NCBI GenBank assembly: GCA_037447655.1
Contig: JBBHKE010000838.1
Coordinates: 197,122-261,121, forward strand
DNA from: Zygnema cylindricum
Taxonomy: Eukaryota > Streptophyta > Zygnematophyceae > Zygnematales > Zygnemataceae
Length of the DNA: 64,000 nt
Direction: 5' to 3'
Shown here in pieces: positions 49,701-59,450 of this stretch (position 1 is its first letter; each line of letters starts with the position of its first letter). The position numbers and the translations under genes were made by a program. The notes under the pieces are model-generated. The model had not been told where the DNA came from. It was given only the letters and a program-made list of their open reading frames with translations, and searched no databases.

Positions 49701-52700
49701 AACGAAAATTAAAGACGACATGTTTTTGGAGTTTTTCTTTACAGGTTCTCAGCAGCATGTCCAAGCTAACTAAATTCCTACAACTATATATTTCCCATCG
49801 ATGTAATTGACTAATTGACCAAGCCAAGTATGTTTTTGGTATTTTTCCAACATTTTTGGAGCTTCTTCTTTAACATTTCTGGAATTTTTTCTTTACAGGC
49901 ACTCAGCAGGAGCTCCGGTGGCCGTCGAAGCCGCATTAGAAGCCCCTGAGAAAATATCGGCTCTCATATTAATAGCTCCGGCCCTATTCGCCCCTATCCT
50001 TCCCTCCGGAAAAATTGGAAACCTCTCCGAAGAACCTTACTTAACTGAACAGAGAGAGGAGGAGGAGAGGTTTAAAGAAGCCTTAATTAAGTCCAAAAAC
50101 CGGGCGAGAGGCGGAAAAAATCCTGTCAAATTAGCGACGACTCTGATCTCCGCCGGATTGGCTTTAGTTTTCGGAAAAATTGCGTTGACTTTTTTGGAAG
50201 CCATGAATTTGCTTCATGAAGCAGGGAGGAGAGTGGATGAGTTTGTGGAGACGGCAGGGAGAGGAGTACATTTGACTTTAGAGGATTTGGGGGCAGGAGA
50301 GAAAGTGGTTGGAGTGGTGGATAGTGTGGGACACGTGGCATGGTGGGGAGTGAAGTGGGTGGGAGCACATTTGGCGATGGCTTTACTTTGGTTTGGAAGG
50401 AATTTTAAATTTATTTTGGATTCAGTTTGGGAAGAAATTTGCGGATTTTTTCATGTCGTTTTTGCGATGGGTATGCGTTCGAAAATTGGGTTATGGATGG
50501 TATGGATTCGAAAACCTCAAATGAGAAAACCTCAAAAGAAAAAGCAGGGAAACCTTAGAAGAAAAAACAAGCTTTGAAAAGGAGAATCTTAAAAGAAAAA
50601 ACAAACCTTGGAAAGGAAAACCTTGGAAGAAAAAACAAGCCTTCTTAAGAAACTGCACATAGAAATGTCGCATGCATGTTTCTCAAAAGCTTCGAAATGT
50701 CATCTGATGAAATCTCAGGAAAGGAAGATGAGGGTAGAACTGCACATTTGATTGCCAAATGAATATGATCTTTTATTTTTTCTTCCTTGGTATTGTTACG
50801 TTCCCAGGGCCATTTTAATGTCCAATATCTTCAATGCTACTGCTATGATATTCTATTCTTTAAAGCTGTTTTCCATTATAATTTCTAATGCTATTTTCTA
50901 GTCCCTTTTCTTATCCTATTTTCTATTGCAATTTTCCAATGTTATTTCTAAGTGTGCTATGATTTGTATGCTGTTTTTGATGCCATTTCTAATGTGATTT
51001 TTAATGCTACTTCTAATGTCTTATATTGTTCAATGCTGTTTTTGATAAATTTGCTTATTCTTTTTTTTTATTCCAGGTGAGACAAGCCCTCAACAGTGGA
51101 GGAGTGAGAGCCGTAAAATTTGCGTTTCACGATCCGACAGCGTGCACCCAAAGCATACTCGACGGTTATACTAAGGTGTGAAAATAGTCAAACTTTGGTG
51201 ATTAAAATACTCAAACTTCGGTGTGAAAGTAATTAAGCTCTGGGTGTAAATTCAAGCAAACTTCGTTTGTGAAAATAGTCATTTTTTTGGTTAAACAGTA
51301 GTTATTTTTTTGGTTAAACAATAGTTATTTTGGTTTTAAAGTGTAAAAATAGTAGTGTTGTATATCCAGCAGGTTTTGCCGATAATTGAGATTGTACTTT
51401 TTGGGGGTTCTTGATAATCGATATATCGTATCTCGGATAATGGATACCAACATCGCCATATCATCAATGTCTGTACCATTATTTCTGTTCTCTGCAAAAA
51501 AAACTTCGATGTGTTGAGACTAGAAAAAGTTTATCAGTATGGTATGCGGCACTGTACCGCATCATAATGAATTTAAACCATTTGTTCGACTTTATACATG
51601 GATTATTATTTTTCAGATTTCGTACGCAGAAAGTCCAGCCAGTTTTTAGTGTTCGGTGAAGATTTGACGAGATATGTTTTGTCTGTTAAAGGTTTACGTA
51701 CACATTATTTCACCCAGTTATCGGAATGTAGACATGTATTGGCAAACTTGATATGTAGATTAAAGTACCGGTATTGTGATAATTTGACCTTGAATTGTTC
51801 GATAAACAACATCAGAAAATAGTCAAATTGTGGGTCAAAAAAATAGTTAAAACTTGGGTACATTACGGTGTAAAATGAAAATAGGCAAATCTTGGCTATA
51901 CTATGGTGTAAAACTGGCTAAATATTGGGTGTGAAAATAGTTAAATCTTGCCTCTTCTCAGGTGTAAAAAATACTCAAATTTGAACCTATGATTACATAA
52001 TTCATAACATCTCACATGTACCGGTGTCATGTACCCCATAGACGCCGCCACCATATTCACCAAAAAATTTGTAAATTACTCGAATATTCAAACGGAATAG
52101 TTGAGAACTTAACAATTATAGTGTATGTATATATGTATGAAGGTTTGTGTTTGATGAAATTTGGTGTCCCCGTCTTTAGCGTCCAAATTTTGACGCCGGC
52201 AGCTTTCGGGGGTGTCTGATTGAAAAATTTGACGCTCGCGAATTTCGCTTACGAATACTGGAAGTACGGATGAATATTATTGTCCAATATTTTTTGAACT
52301 TGCCGAATATGAATGCTGAATATTTGAAGAATGAATATGCGAGGACTTATGGTCATAGAGAATGGGAGAGGTATAGCCACCGAAGTCTCACACATTACAC
52401 CCAAAAGACGCTCGATGTCTGTACGAATGAGTGAAAATAATCAAATTACTAAGGTGTGAATATGGTCAGGTCTTGGCTGTTGTAAAAATAGACTTATTTC
52501 GGCTACAATGTGGTGTGCAAAATTTTTTGGCGTTACTATGGTGTGAAAATAGTAAAATTTTGCCAACGCTTAACTGTACGTAGTGCTACAATTTTGTTTT
52601 CCTTTTACTAGTGGTTGAAAGTATTATAGAAGATGCTTCTTCTCCGGGAAAACTGAGAATTGGGTTTTTTTTGTCCTTTTCTATCAATAGCCAATGGGAT

Positions 52701-53096
52701 GTCGAGATTGGGATCGAGCGATGGCCGAATTTGTGATCGCAAACGGAAACACAAAAAAAAGTGTTTCAAATCACCTCCATGAATTGAAATGCCCAGGTGA
52801 GAATTAGCCCATAATCCTCCCCTTTCTATGTGTACTATTCCGATAATTTCTATGTTTTTTTTTGTTTTTTTCTTAACGACTTGCGCTGTTTTTATTCTAG
52901 TAGTAATCAAAGACGATGTCCGCATATCTGTCGCTCCTTCTCCCTCTCCCTCCCTCCCTCACTCTCTCTCTCTCTCACCCCTTTTTTATTTCCTGAATTT
53001 GACTTCCAACATAGGGTGTTTTCTTGTTTCAAAAGTACTAGTTTTTGTCGTAACCGAAGACGACGACCCCATATCTGTCCGCCTGTTCATGTCCAC

Positions 53097-53186
<90 letters not shown>

Positions 53187-53534
53187 CCTCCCCTCTTTTT
53201 TTCTTGTTTCTACAATACCAGTTTTAGTGGTGACCGAAGACGATGACTACATATTCCCTCCATCCCTCTCTTACTCCCTTCCCTCTTTTTTTTTGTTTCT
53301 CCTATACCAGTTTTAGTGGTGACTGGAGACGATGACCGCATTGTCCCTGCATGGAACTCTCGCCGCATTTCCTCCGTTATTCCTCGCGCGGAATTTCGAG
53401 TCATCCCCAATTGCGGCCATCTTCCTCATGAAGAAAAACCTGCCGAGTTTCTCGCGGTTTTGCGCGACTTTATTCTCAACAATCTCGTGAATTCGGGTGT
53501 CGGAGCCGATATTCCGGTGATGGCGTCGACTTAA
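46222..53534 (+). CDS. Alpha/beta hydrolase fold protein (plant At1g80280-like)
   Basis: Exons with matching phases: first exon ending 46566, 48460-48924, 49899-50499, 51077-51175, 52691-52796, 53311-53534. The core has the HGFGAS oxyanion loop, [11 protein letters not shown], the nucleophile elbow GHSAG (Gly-His split across the 48924/49899 junction), the acid in [11 protein letters not shown] and the histidine in [11 protein letters not shown], so the Ser-Asp-His triad is intact. A lid insertion of about 150 residues follows ALFAP. Substrate unknown; the plant family is annotated only as hydrolases. The 5' end is unresolved. ATG 46222 opens a Ser/Leu/Pro-rich, transit-peptide-like frame that stops at 46363. 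The conserved frame (YEAVPRG...[11 protein letters not shown], about 46407-46566) is offset by one base, and no GT-AG intron I can find joins the two. Either an upstream exon or an indel in the CT-rich DNA explains this. Confidence 0.82.
46570..46660 (+). repeat. G-rich tract at start of hydrolase intron 1
   Basis: GGGGAGGAGGGA-type purine repeats begin right after the donor site at 46567; the strand then switches to pyrimidine-rich DNA. Confidence 0.75.
46694..46777. repeat. (CT)n microsatellite in hydrolase intron 1
   Basis: About 42 CT dinucleotides, nearly uninterrupted. Confidence 0.9.
46920..47340. repeat. (CCCCTCT)n polypyrimidine satellite in hydrolase intron 1
   Basis: About 420 bp of almost pure pyrimidine with larger internal blocks (CCCTTCCCTTCTCCC) repeated four times, then a regular 7-bp CCCCTCT array at about 47190-47310 and a C run. 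The opposite strand is GGGGAGA repeated. Confidence 0.9.
47776..47990. mobile_element. Stowaway/Tc1-mariner-like MITE in hydrolase intron 1
   Basis: Termini CACCGTGTATCGC and GCAATTCACGGTG, flanked by TA on each side; same family and length as 28981-29195. Confidence 0.75.
52891..53310 (+). repeat. Tandem decoy copies of the last intron/exon junction
   Basis: Three diverged copies of the acceptor plus first 35-45 bp of the final hydrolase exon precede the real one at 53311. They start near 52901, 53034 and 53211, and each reads as a variant of VLVVTEDDD. Each is followed by a CT-rich tract and a new TTTCTT...CCAG-type acceptor. A 40-unit CT run separates copies two and three. Confidence 0.85.
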
Positions 53535-53781
53535 AAAATAGTTCAATAGTCGTGAAATAGGAAACAGTAAGGATGATGGCGGAGGGGTTTTATTTACGGT
53601 TTTCGCGAAAACGATTTTGTCGTGATTAGAGTTTGTTGTTCATTTTAAAACAATATACATGGAAGTTGTTGTTTTAATTTTTTACATGAAAAGTAGAAAA
53701 AGGGATAGTAGTGGTAGTGATAGTAGTTGGATCGGAAGTTGCTTGGAGGTTTCCTACTGTTAAAGGGAGGAAAATGGGGAA

Positions 53782-54235
53782 ATAAAAATGTAGATGTACA
53801 TAAACCGTTGAAATTTTGGATTGTAAAAAAAATAATATTCTTTTGGATATTTAATTTTAGATGATAACGGTTTCGTTTGTACGATGTTTTGTACATTTTT
53901 TGTAGTGGAATGATGAAAAAATATCATTTTGAGTGTTGACAATTCAGCTTTTGATAAAGTTGCAATAATCTAACAAAAATGTGGAGTCAAAAACTCAAAT
54001 TTTTTGGATAATTTTTAAAATTCAAAGAAATGTCAACAAATTTAAAACTCAAAAGATGTCGGTTATCTTACTGCGATACAACAAAATCAATGTCAAACAT
54101 CACATCCTACTCATCCATAAAACCAAAGGGAAAAAAAGGATTTTGAAAAAATTGCTTCGACTTCGATAAACGTCTTCTATTTTATTTTATTTCCTCGCAA
54201 TAACCGGTCGACCTCCTTTTCAGCAGTTGGCAAAA
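53782..54235. repeat. Segmental duplication, copy A
   Basis: Aligns with 55087-55530 in the same orientation with many small differences (shared GTAGATGTACATAAAC, TTTGGATATTTAATTTTAGA, TCTATTTTATTTTATTT). Starts about 250 bp after the hydrolase stop. Confidence 0.8.
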
Positions 54236-54663
54236 GGAAAAGTTTTTCCCAAACATGACAAATAAAAACGAAAAAAAAGCGCAATACAAAAGGGACTTAC
54301 AAAACGTATTCAGAACGTAAATTTTCACCATAATAGCCTTAAAACTCCCCCTTTTTTAATTGCAGTCTCCTTTCACCGTGTCTCAGTAATTACCGTTGCG
54401 CCAGATTGGTGAATGTCTTCCAAATCTCGAAATTATGTAGTCCAGTGTGCTGAGTGCGACTGAATAGGAACCAATTAGGGAGGCTAAAGTTTCGCTACAC
54501 ACAAGTATAAGAGACACAAAGGGGAAAAAACTCGCTCACTTGTCATATTACATTAAAGGAGGAAATGTTGAAAGTACCCACTATTTCATATATATCTTTT
54601 CAAGCAAATTGAATTAAAAAGCGCGATGGTAAACTATCTTGAGTCCAAGGGTACAAAAGGGGT

Positions 54664-54960
54664 GGAGTAGGTTGAGAGTGATAGGGAGGTGGAGGGGGAG
54701 GGGGGGGCGGGAGAGGGAGGGAGGGAGAGTAGGTTGAGAGTGATAGGGAGGTGGAGGGGGAGGGGGGGGGCGGGAGAGTGAGGGGGGAGGGACGGAGTGG
54801 GAGAAGGGGAGGGGGAGTGGGTGAGGGGGAGAGTGAGGGAGAGATGGAGGGGGAGAGGGAGGGGGAGCGGAGAGGGAGAGTAAGGGGAGGGGGGGGGGGG
54901 GAGTGGGAGAGGTTGAGGGCGAGGGAGATGGAGGGGAGAGGAAGAGGGGTGTCCAAAACT
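54664..54960 (+). repeat. G-rich purine tract
   Basis: Nearly 300 bp of GGGGGAGGGGGAG-type sequence with two near-identical 60-bp blocks starting about 54670 and 54730. The short reading frames it opens are compositional artefacts. Confidence 0.85.
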
Positions 54961-55086
54961 GAAAAAGTACAAGCAGGGCAAAAAAAAAAACAAAGAAAAG
55001 CAACGAGAAGACATAAAAATGGCGCGCGAAACAAAAGCAATCAAACTTAAAAAGAAAAAGAGAGGAGAAAGGAGAAACCCTAAAAT

Positions 55087-55530
55087 GTAGATGTACATAA
55101 ACTGTTGAAATTGTGGATTATAAAACAAACAATATTCGTTTGGATATTTAATTTTAGATCGTCAACGATTTTGTTTGTACAACGATGTTTTGTACAATTT
55201 TTTGAAGTGGAATGATGAAAATAATTATTTTGAGTGTTGATAGTTGATAAAAGTTTTCAATAATCTAAGATGAAAGTCGAGTCAAAAACTTGAAAATTGT
55301 TAATTATCTTTGATTCTCGAAAAAATGATGATGAATTTAAAACTCAAAAAGATGTTGATTGCATTTTTAAAGCGATATGAAAAAATCAATGTCAAGCAAC
55401 TTCTCATATTAGTCCATAAAAAATACAAAAAGAGAAAAAAAGAGAGTTTACGAAAGAAGTGTTTTGAGTTCGATAAACAACTTCTATTTTATTTTATTTT
55501 TCGACCTCCTCTTTAACATTCGACAAAACA
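55087..55530. repeat. Segmental duplication, copy B
   Basis: Diverged direct copy of 53782-54235; the G-rich tract lies between the copies. Confidence 0.8.
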
Positions 55531-56160
55531 AAAAGATACTTGAAGTTTTTGGTGAAATTAAAGAAAAAAAAAAGAAAAAAAAATGCAATATAAAGTGACT
55601 TACAAAAAGTAGTTTAAAAGTAGGTCTTTCGAATACGCTTTCCATCCATTTTGCTTGAAAAGTGAAGTTGAGGATTCAAATATTTATAGAAATAATCCTG
55701 CATTTGGAAGAGGAAAATTTGTTAAATTCACTTGCTCCTTTTCTATTAAACCCTTTTAGAATCTCGATATGGAAGGGAATTATGTAGAAATCCGATATGA
55801 CTAAGCTTGGTCGATACGTCGATATGCTAGGAGGAAGCGCGATTTAAAGTTACTAAATTTGAAGTTAAGGTATAGGTAATTAGGTATCTGTAACTTTGTA
55901 ACTTTGGACCAGAGGTCGCAAAAGTCAAAATTTTACATAACCGAAACCGACCGTTATTTTTTTTCAAAATCTGAGTAACCGAAGCCCGACCGGGTTATGT
56001 CACGCTCCAAAATTGTTAACCGTTAACTGACCGGCGTTTACGAAAAAAAAAGTTAGCCGAAACTCGATTTCTCGCGACTAACCGTGCCCGCCCGTAACCA
56101 AAAAAGTACAAAATTATATAATGTACGACGTATGAATAAGCCAATTATTACGATTTGTTC

Positions 56161-56708
56161 CATAGTTCAAAAGTAGGTGAAAGTAGGCCCATACAATATG
56201 CCTATTGTATGCAAAACATACAATATGCCCTGAAGACCCATATTGTATTGGTCGAAAAATGAAAAAAAATAGTTACAGGGTTGAGTTGCACATCGATCGA
56301 TAGAGAATTAAACGTCATGTCTAAATTTTGAAAAAAAATCGGACAAAAAAAACAAATTTCTGTGAGTTTTGAGGTAAAACTTATTTAAACCGTTAGATTC
56401 AGACGATCGGACGGTCTCTGATCAAAGTAGTGATCTACGAAGATCACATGAAAAGCCCATAATACAACCTACGATAGGACTACCTGTCATATTAGCGTCT
56501 GCAAATTTGAACGTCCGCGTGTTTTAGTTCGCTAAAAAATTTCGTCCGTCGGCGTGCGCTGAACTATGATCATACGTCAGATTCGTACGTCCGTACAAGA
56601 GTGTCCACAACGAACACCCATACAGTATGCCTACTCTACGCGAGTTTAGTGCCAAGTTTTGTGCGCCTACCAAAGGCCTACCATAAAAACGCCTACTTTT
56701 GAACTATG
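56161..56708. mobile_element. hAT-like MITE (CATAGTTCAAAAGTAGG family), copy 2
   Basis: Termini CATAGTTCAAAAGTAGG and CCTACTTTTGAACTATG with an exact 8-bp duplication ATTTGTTC at 56153-56160 and 56709-56716. Confidence 0.85.
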
Positions 56709-56750
56709 ATTTGTTCCCTTAGATTTGCGAAATGAATAGTGTTTACTAAC

Positions 56751-57165
56751 GTGTCAGATTTGCGACGCTTTGTCGCGTTCCTTAAGATTTGCGAAATGAA
56801 TAGTGTGCTACACCGTGAATCGTTATTAGCCATATGTACTCTATATCAGCACCCCAAAATTTTGACATAGATACCTTAAATAGAACAAATTACACTATTT
56901 AAGGAAATGGACCATAATCTGCCACGTCTCTTGGCACTAAATTTGAATGAATGACGCTATTTTTTTCTTTACTCTAATAATTTCTATAGTCTAATAACGA
57001 TTCGCGGTGTACCGTGTCATATTTGCGACGCTTTGTCGCGTTCCCTAAGATTGTGAAATGAATAGTGTTACTACCGTGTCAGATTTGCGACGCTTTGTTG
57101 CGTTCCCTAAGATTTGCGAAAAAAATAGTGTTACTACCGTGTCAGATTTGCGACGCTAATCATGA
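56751..57165. repeat. About 61-bp tandem repeat interrupted by a MITE
   Basis: Unit ACCGTGTCAGATTTGCGACG...AATAGTGTTACT occurs about 3.5 times (from 56751, 57012, 57071 and 57134). A TA-target MITE sits between units one and two. Confidence 0.85.
56811..57009. mobile_element. Stowaway/Tc1-mariner-like MITE inserted in a tandem repeat
   Basis: CACCGTGAATCGTTATTAG and CTAATAACGATTCGCGGTG termini. Comparison with neighbouring uninterrupted repeat units shows a single TA at the empty site and TA on both sides when filled. Confidence 0.85.
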
Positions 57166-57422
57166 TGTCACGTACCTCCACGATACTAAAGAGTACAAAG
57201 TACAATAATGCTGGATTGTATGGACTGTACAAAATTTTCATTTTTCTTGGTTTTTTGGTTGACCGACCGTAACCGACCGTTTTTTTTTCTGGTGAATCAA
57301 CCGACCGCAACCGCCCGGCCCTCAAAATTTGGCAACCGAATCCGTTCCGGATCCGGCGCGGGCGGTCGGTTAACGGTCGGTCACGGTTTCGGTTGACCGT
57401 TTGCGACCTCTGCTTTGGACTA

Positions 57423-57497
57423 CACTGTGAATCGCTATTAGTGTTTATGCTTTTTTTTGCCGCTTAAAACATCTTTTTTTAATAGCGATACACGGTG
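57423..57497. mobile_element. Short deletion derivative of the TACACCGTG MITE family
   Basis: 75 bp, CACTGTGAATCGCTATTAG and AATAGCGATACACGGTG termini with TA on both sides; almost only the ends remain. Confidence 0.75.
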
Positions 57498-57594
57498 TAC
57501 TCGAACCTTTCAGGTATCTCACTGGACAATATATGGCGATATTTTTTGATTTCGATAATATGTGGCTGCCAGAATATTGCCGCAGGGAATAGAG

Positions 57595-57863
57595 CAATTC
57601 AAAAGTAGGCGTTTTTATGATAGGCCTTTAGTCGGCGCCTTTATCGTAAGTTGTGTTATGGGCTTTTCATGTGATCTTCTTAGATCGCTAATTTTATTAG
57701 AGACCGTCCGATCGTACGAATCTTGTAGATAATTTTTTTTGGTCCGAATGTTTTAATTGGTCCGAATAGGTCCAAATACAATATGGGTCTTAAGGTCATA
57801 TTGTATGTTTTGCATACAATAGGCATATTATATGGGCCTACTTTCACCTACTTTTGAACTATG
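57595..57863. mobile_element. hAT-like MITE (CATAGTTCAAAAGTAGG family), copy 3
   Basis: Inverted relative to copy 2. Exact 8-bp duplication GAATAGAG at 57587-57594 and 57864-57871. The left terminus lost two bases (CAATTCAAAAGTAGG). Confidence 0.8.
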
Positions 57864-58155
57864 GAATAGAGGAGAAGGAAGTTGAGTTGGCGTACTTTTA
57901 CAAATCAATAACGCGCATGGACATAGTCACATGCTGTTGAGGTAAAACTAAACGTCGACCGTCAAATTTCATTTTCAACGGTGAAGTTTAAGCGTCGACC
58001 GCCAGATTTCATTTTCAACGATGAAGTCTAAATACCGTTTTAACTGGTTTTTCTGTGTCAAAACAGTTTTTTTACAAAAAAAGACCGTAGTCCATATCGT
58101 TTTTTTTTAACAAAACAAATCGATTGAAACCCTGCCGTAAAACTTCACTTCATAG

Positions 58156-58468
58156 AATAGTTCAAAAGTAGGTGAAAGTAGGCCCATACAATATGCCTAT
58201 TGTATGCAAAACATACAATATGACCTTAAGAGTTAAGACCCATGTTGTATTCGGACCTATTAGGACCAATTAAAACATTCGGACCAAAAATTGGACCAAT
58301 TAAAACATTTGGACCAAAAAAATTTGTTTCCACCGTCAGATTCGGGTGATCGGACGGTCGCTGATCAAAGTGGCGATCTAAGAAGATCACATGAAAAGCC
58401 CATAACACAACTTACGATAAAGGCGCCGACCAATGGCCTACCATAAAAACGCCTACTTTTGAACTATG
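58156..58468. mobile_element. hAT-like MITE (CATAGTTCAAAAGTAGG family), copy 4
   Basis: Termini AATAGTTCAAAAGTAGG and CGCCTACTTTTGAACTATG; flanks CTTCATAG and CTTCATGG match at seven of eight bases. Confidence 0.75.
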
Positions 58469-59010
58469 CTTCATGGTTCATACGAGAAAGTGTACGTCTG
58501 TGCGTATCAAGTTTTAATCGTACAAATGAAAGGTACGAACGTTAGCGCTTACGTACGACGGTACGATCGTGTTTTAAATTTTTAGATATAGGACATCTCG
58601 TGTTTTTTGAGCTTACTCCCATTGAAGGAAAAGGGAGGGATTTTATTACACAAGCTGACTTCTTTTGAACAGAAAGGTTGTTCAGAGAGGAAAAATAAAA
58701 CAAACAAAATCCATGAGGAATTTGCAACTGTTGATTTGTCACCCTACTCTCTCTCTCCTTCCCTCTTCTGCTTTCTAACCGTTTTCCTTCTCTCAAAACA
58801 TTTCTCTCTCCCAACGACTCTAGCTAAAGCTAAAACCATTCTCTCTCCTTCTTCATCCTTCTTTCGCCTTATCCTCTCCTCCTCTCCTCCCACTCATCAT
58901 CTCGTCCTGCAGCCACCAAGCCCAGCAGTCTTAGAAACTTTGTTCGATGTCTACAATTGTCGTCACCGTAGTCTTTGCTTGCTAACACATTGTCAACATC
59001 ATCTTTTACA

Positions 59011-59450
59011 ATGATGTCAATCGCATCATACTGCGCATCATTCACAGTATCATCTTCAAAAATGATGTCAATCGCATCATTGTCAACGTCAAAGCTATTT
59101 CATTTAAGATTGTTATCATCTTTATCATCAAATACACGACATTCATCATTGCAGTCTAAACCATTCCAGGCGATGGCATCATTCCTAACATCATCCTCAT
59201 CTTTATTAATATCACAGCCTCCCTCACCATCATCAACATTATCTTTATGTCCATCATTACCTTTCTTATCATCTTCCGCTTTGCCAAAACCATCATCAAC
59301 ATCACTATCACCAATAAAATCATCACTAGAAGCATCATTGTTCTCATCAACATCAAAATTCTCCTCCTCATCATCATCATTGTCGTTCTCAACATCATCA
59401 TTGCCATCATTAGAAGAAGAATCATCACAAGAAGAACAATCTAGCAGTAA
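59011..59450 (+). repeat. ATC-triplet-rich DNA encoding the GUF1 presequence
   Basis: Interrupted ATC/TCA triplets dominate this stretch. In the gene frame they give serine-rich sequence; the first codons include two MMSIAS-type blocks from a local duplication. Confidence 0.75.

Larger units (their letters stand above)
53535..59010. other. Intergenic region between hydrolase and GUF1
   Basis: Holds two copies of a 450-bp duplication, a G-rich tract (54664-54960), a 61-bp tandem repeat and five MITEs, listed separately. The last 450 bp, with CT-rich DNA at 58740-58870, is the probable GUF1 leader and promoter. No other gene is supported. Confidence 0.55.

Noticed and set aside
52828-53316. 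A 162-residue frame before the last hydrolase exon, taken as a separate gene
   Set aside because: It is built from the decoy junction copies and CT runs; no independent start or family match.
54600-55128. Pro/Ser-rich - strand frames
   Set aside because: Product of the G-rich tract on the + strand; different frames overlap with equal openness.
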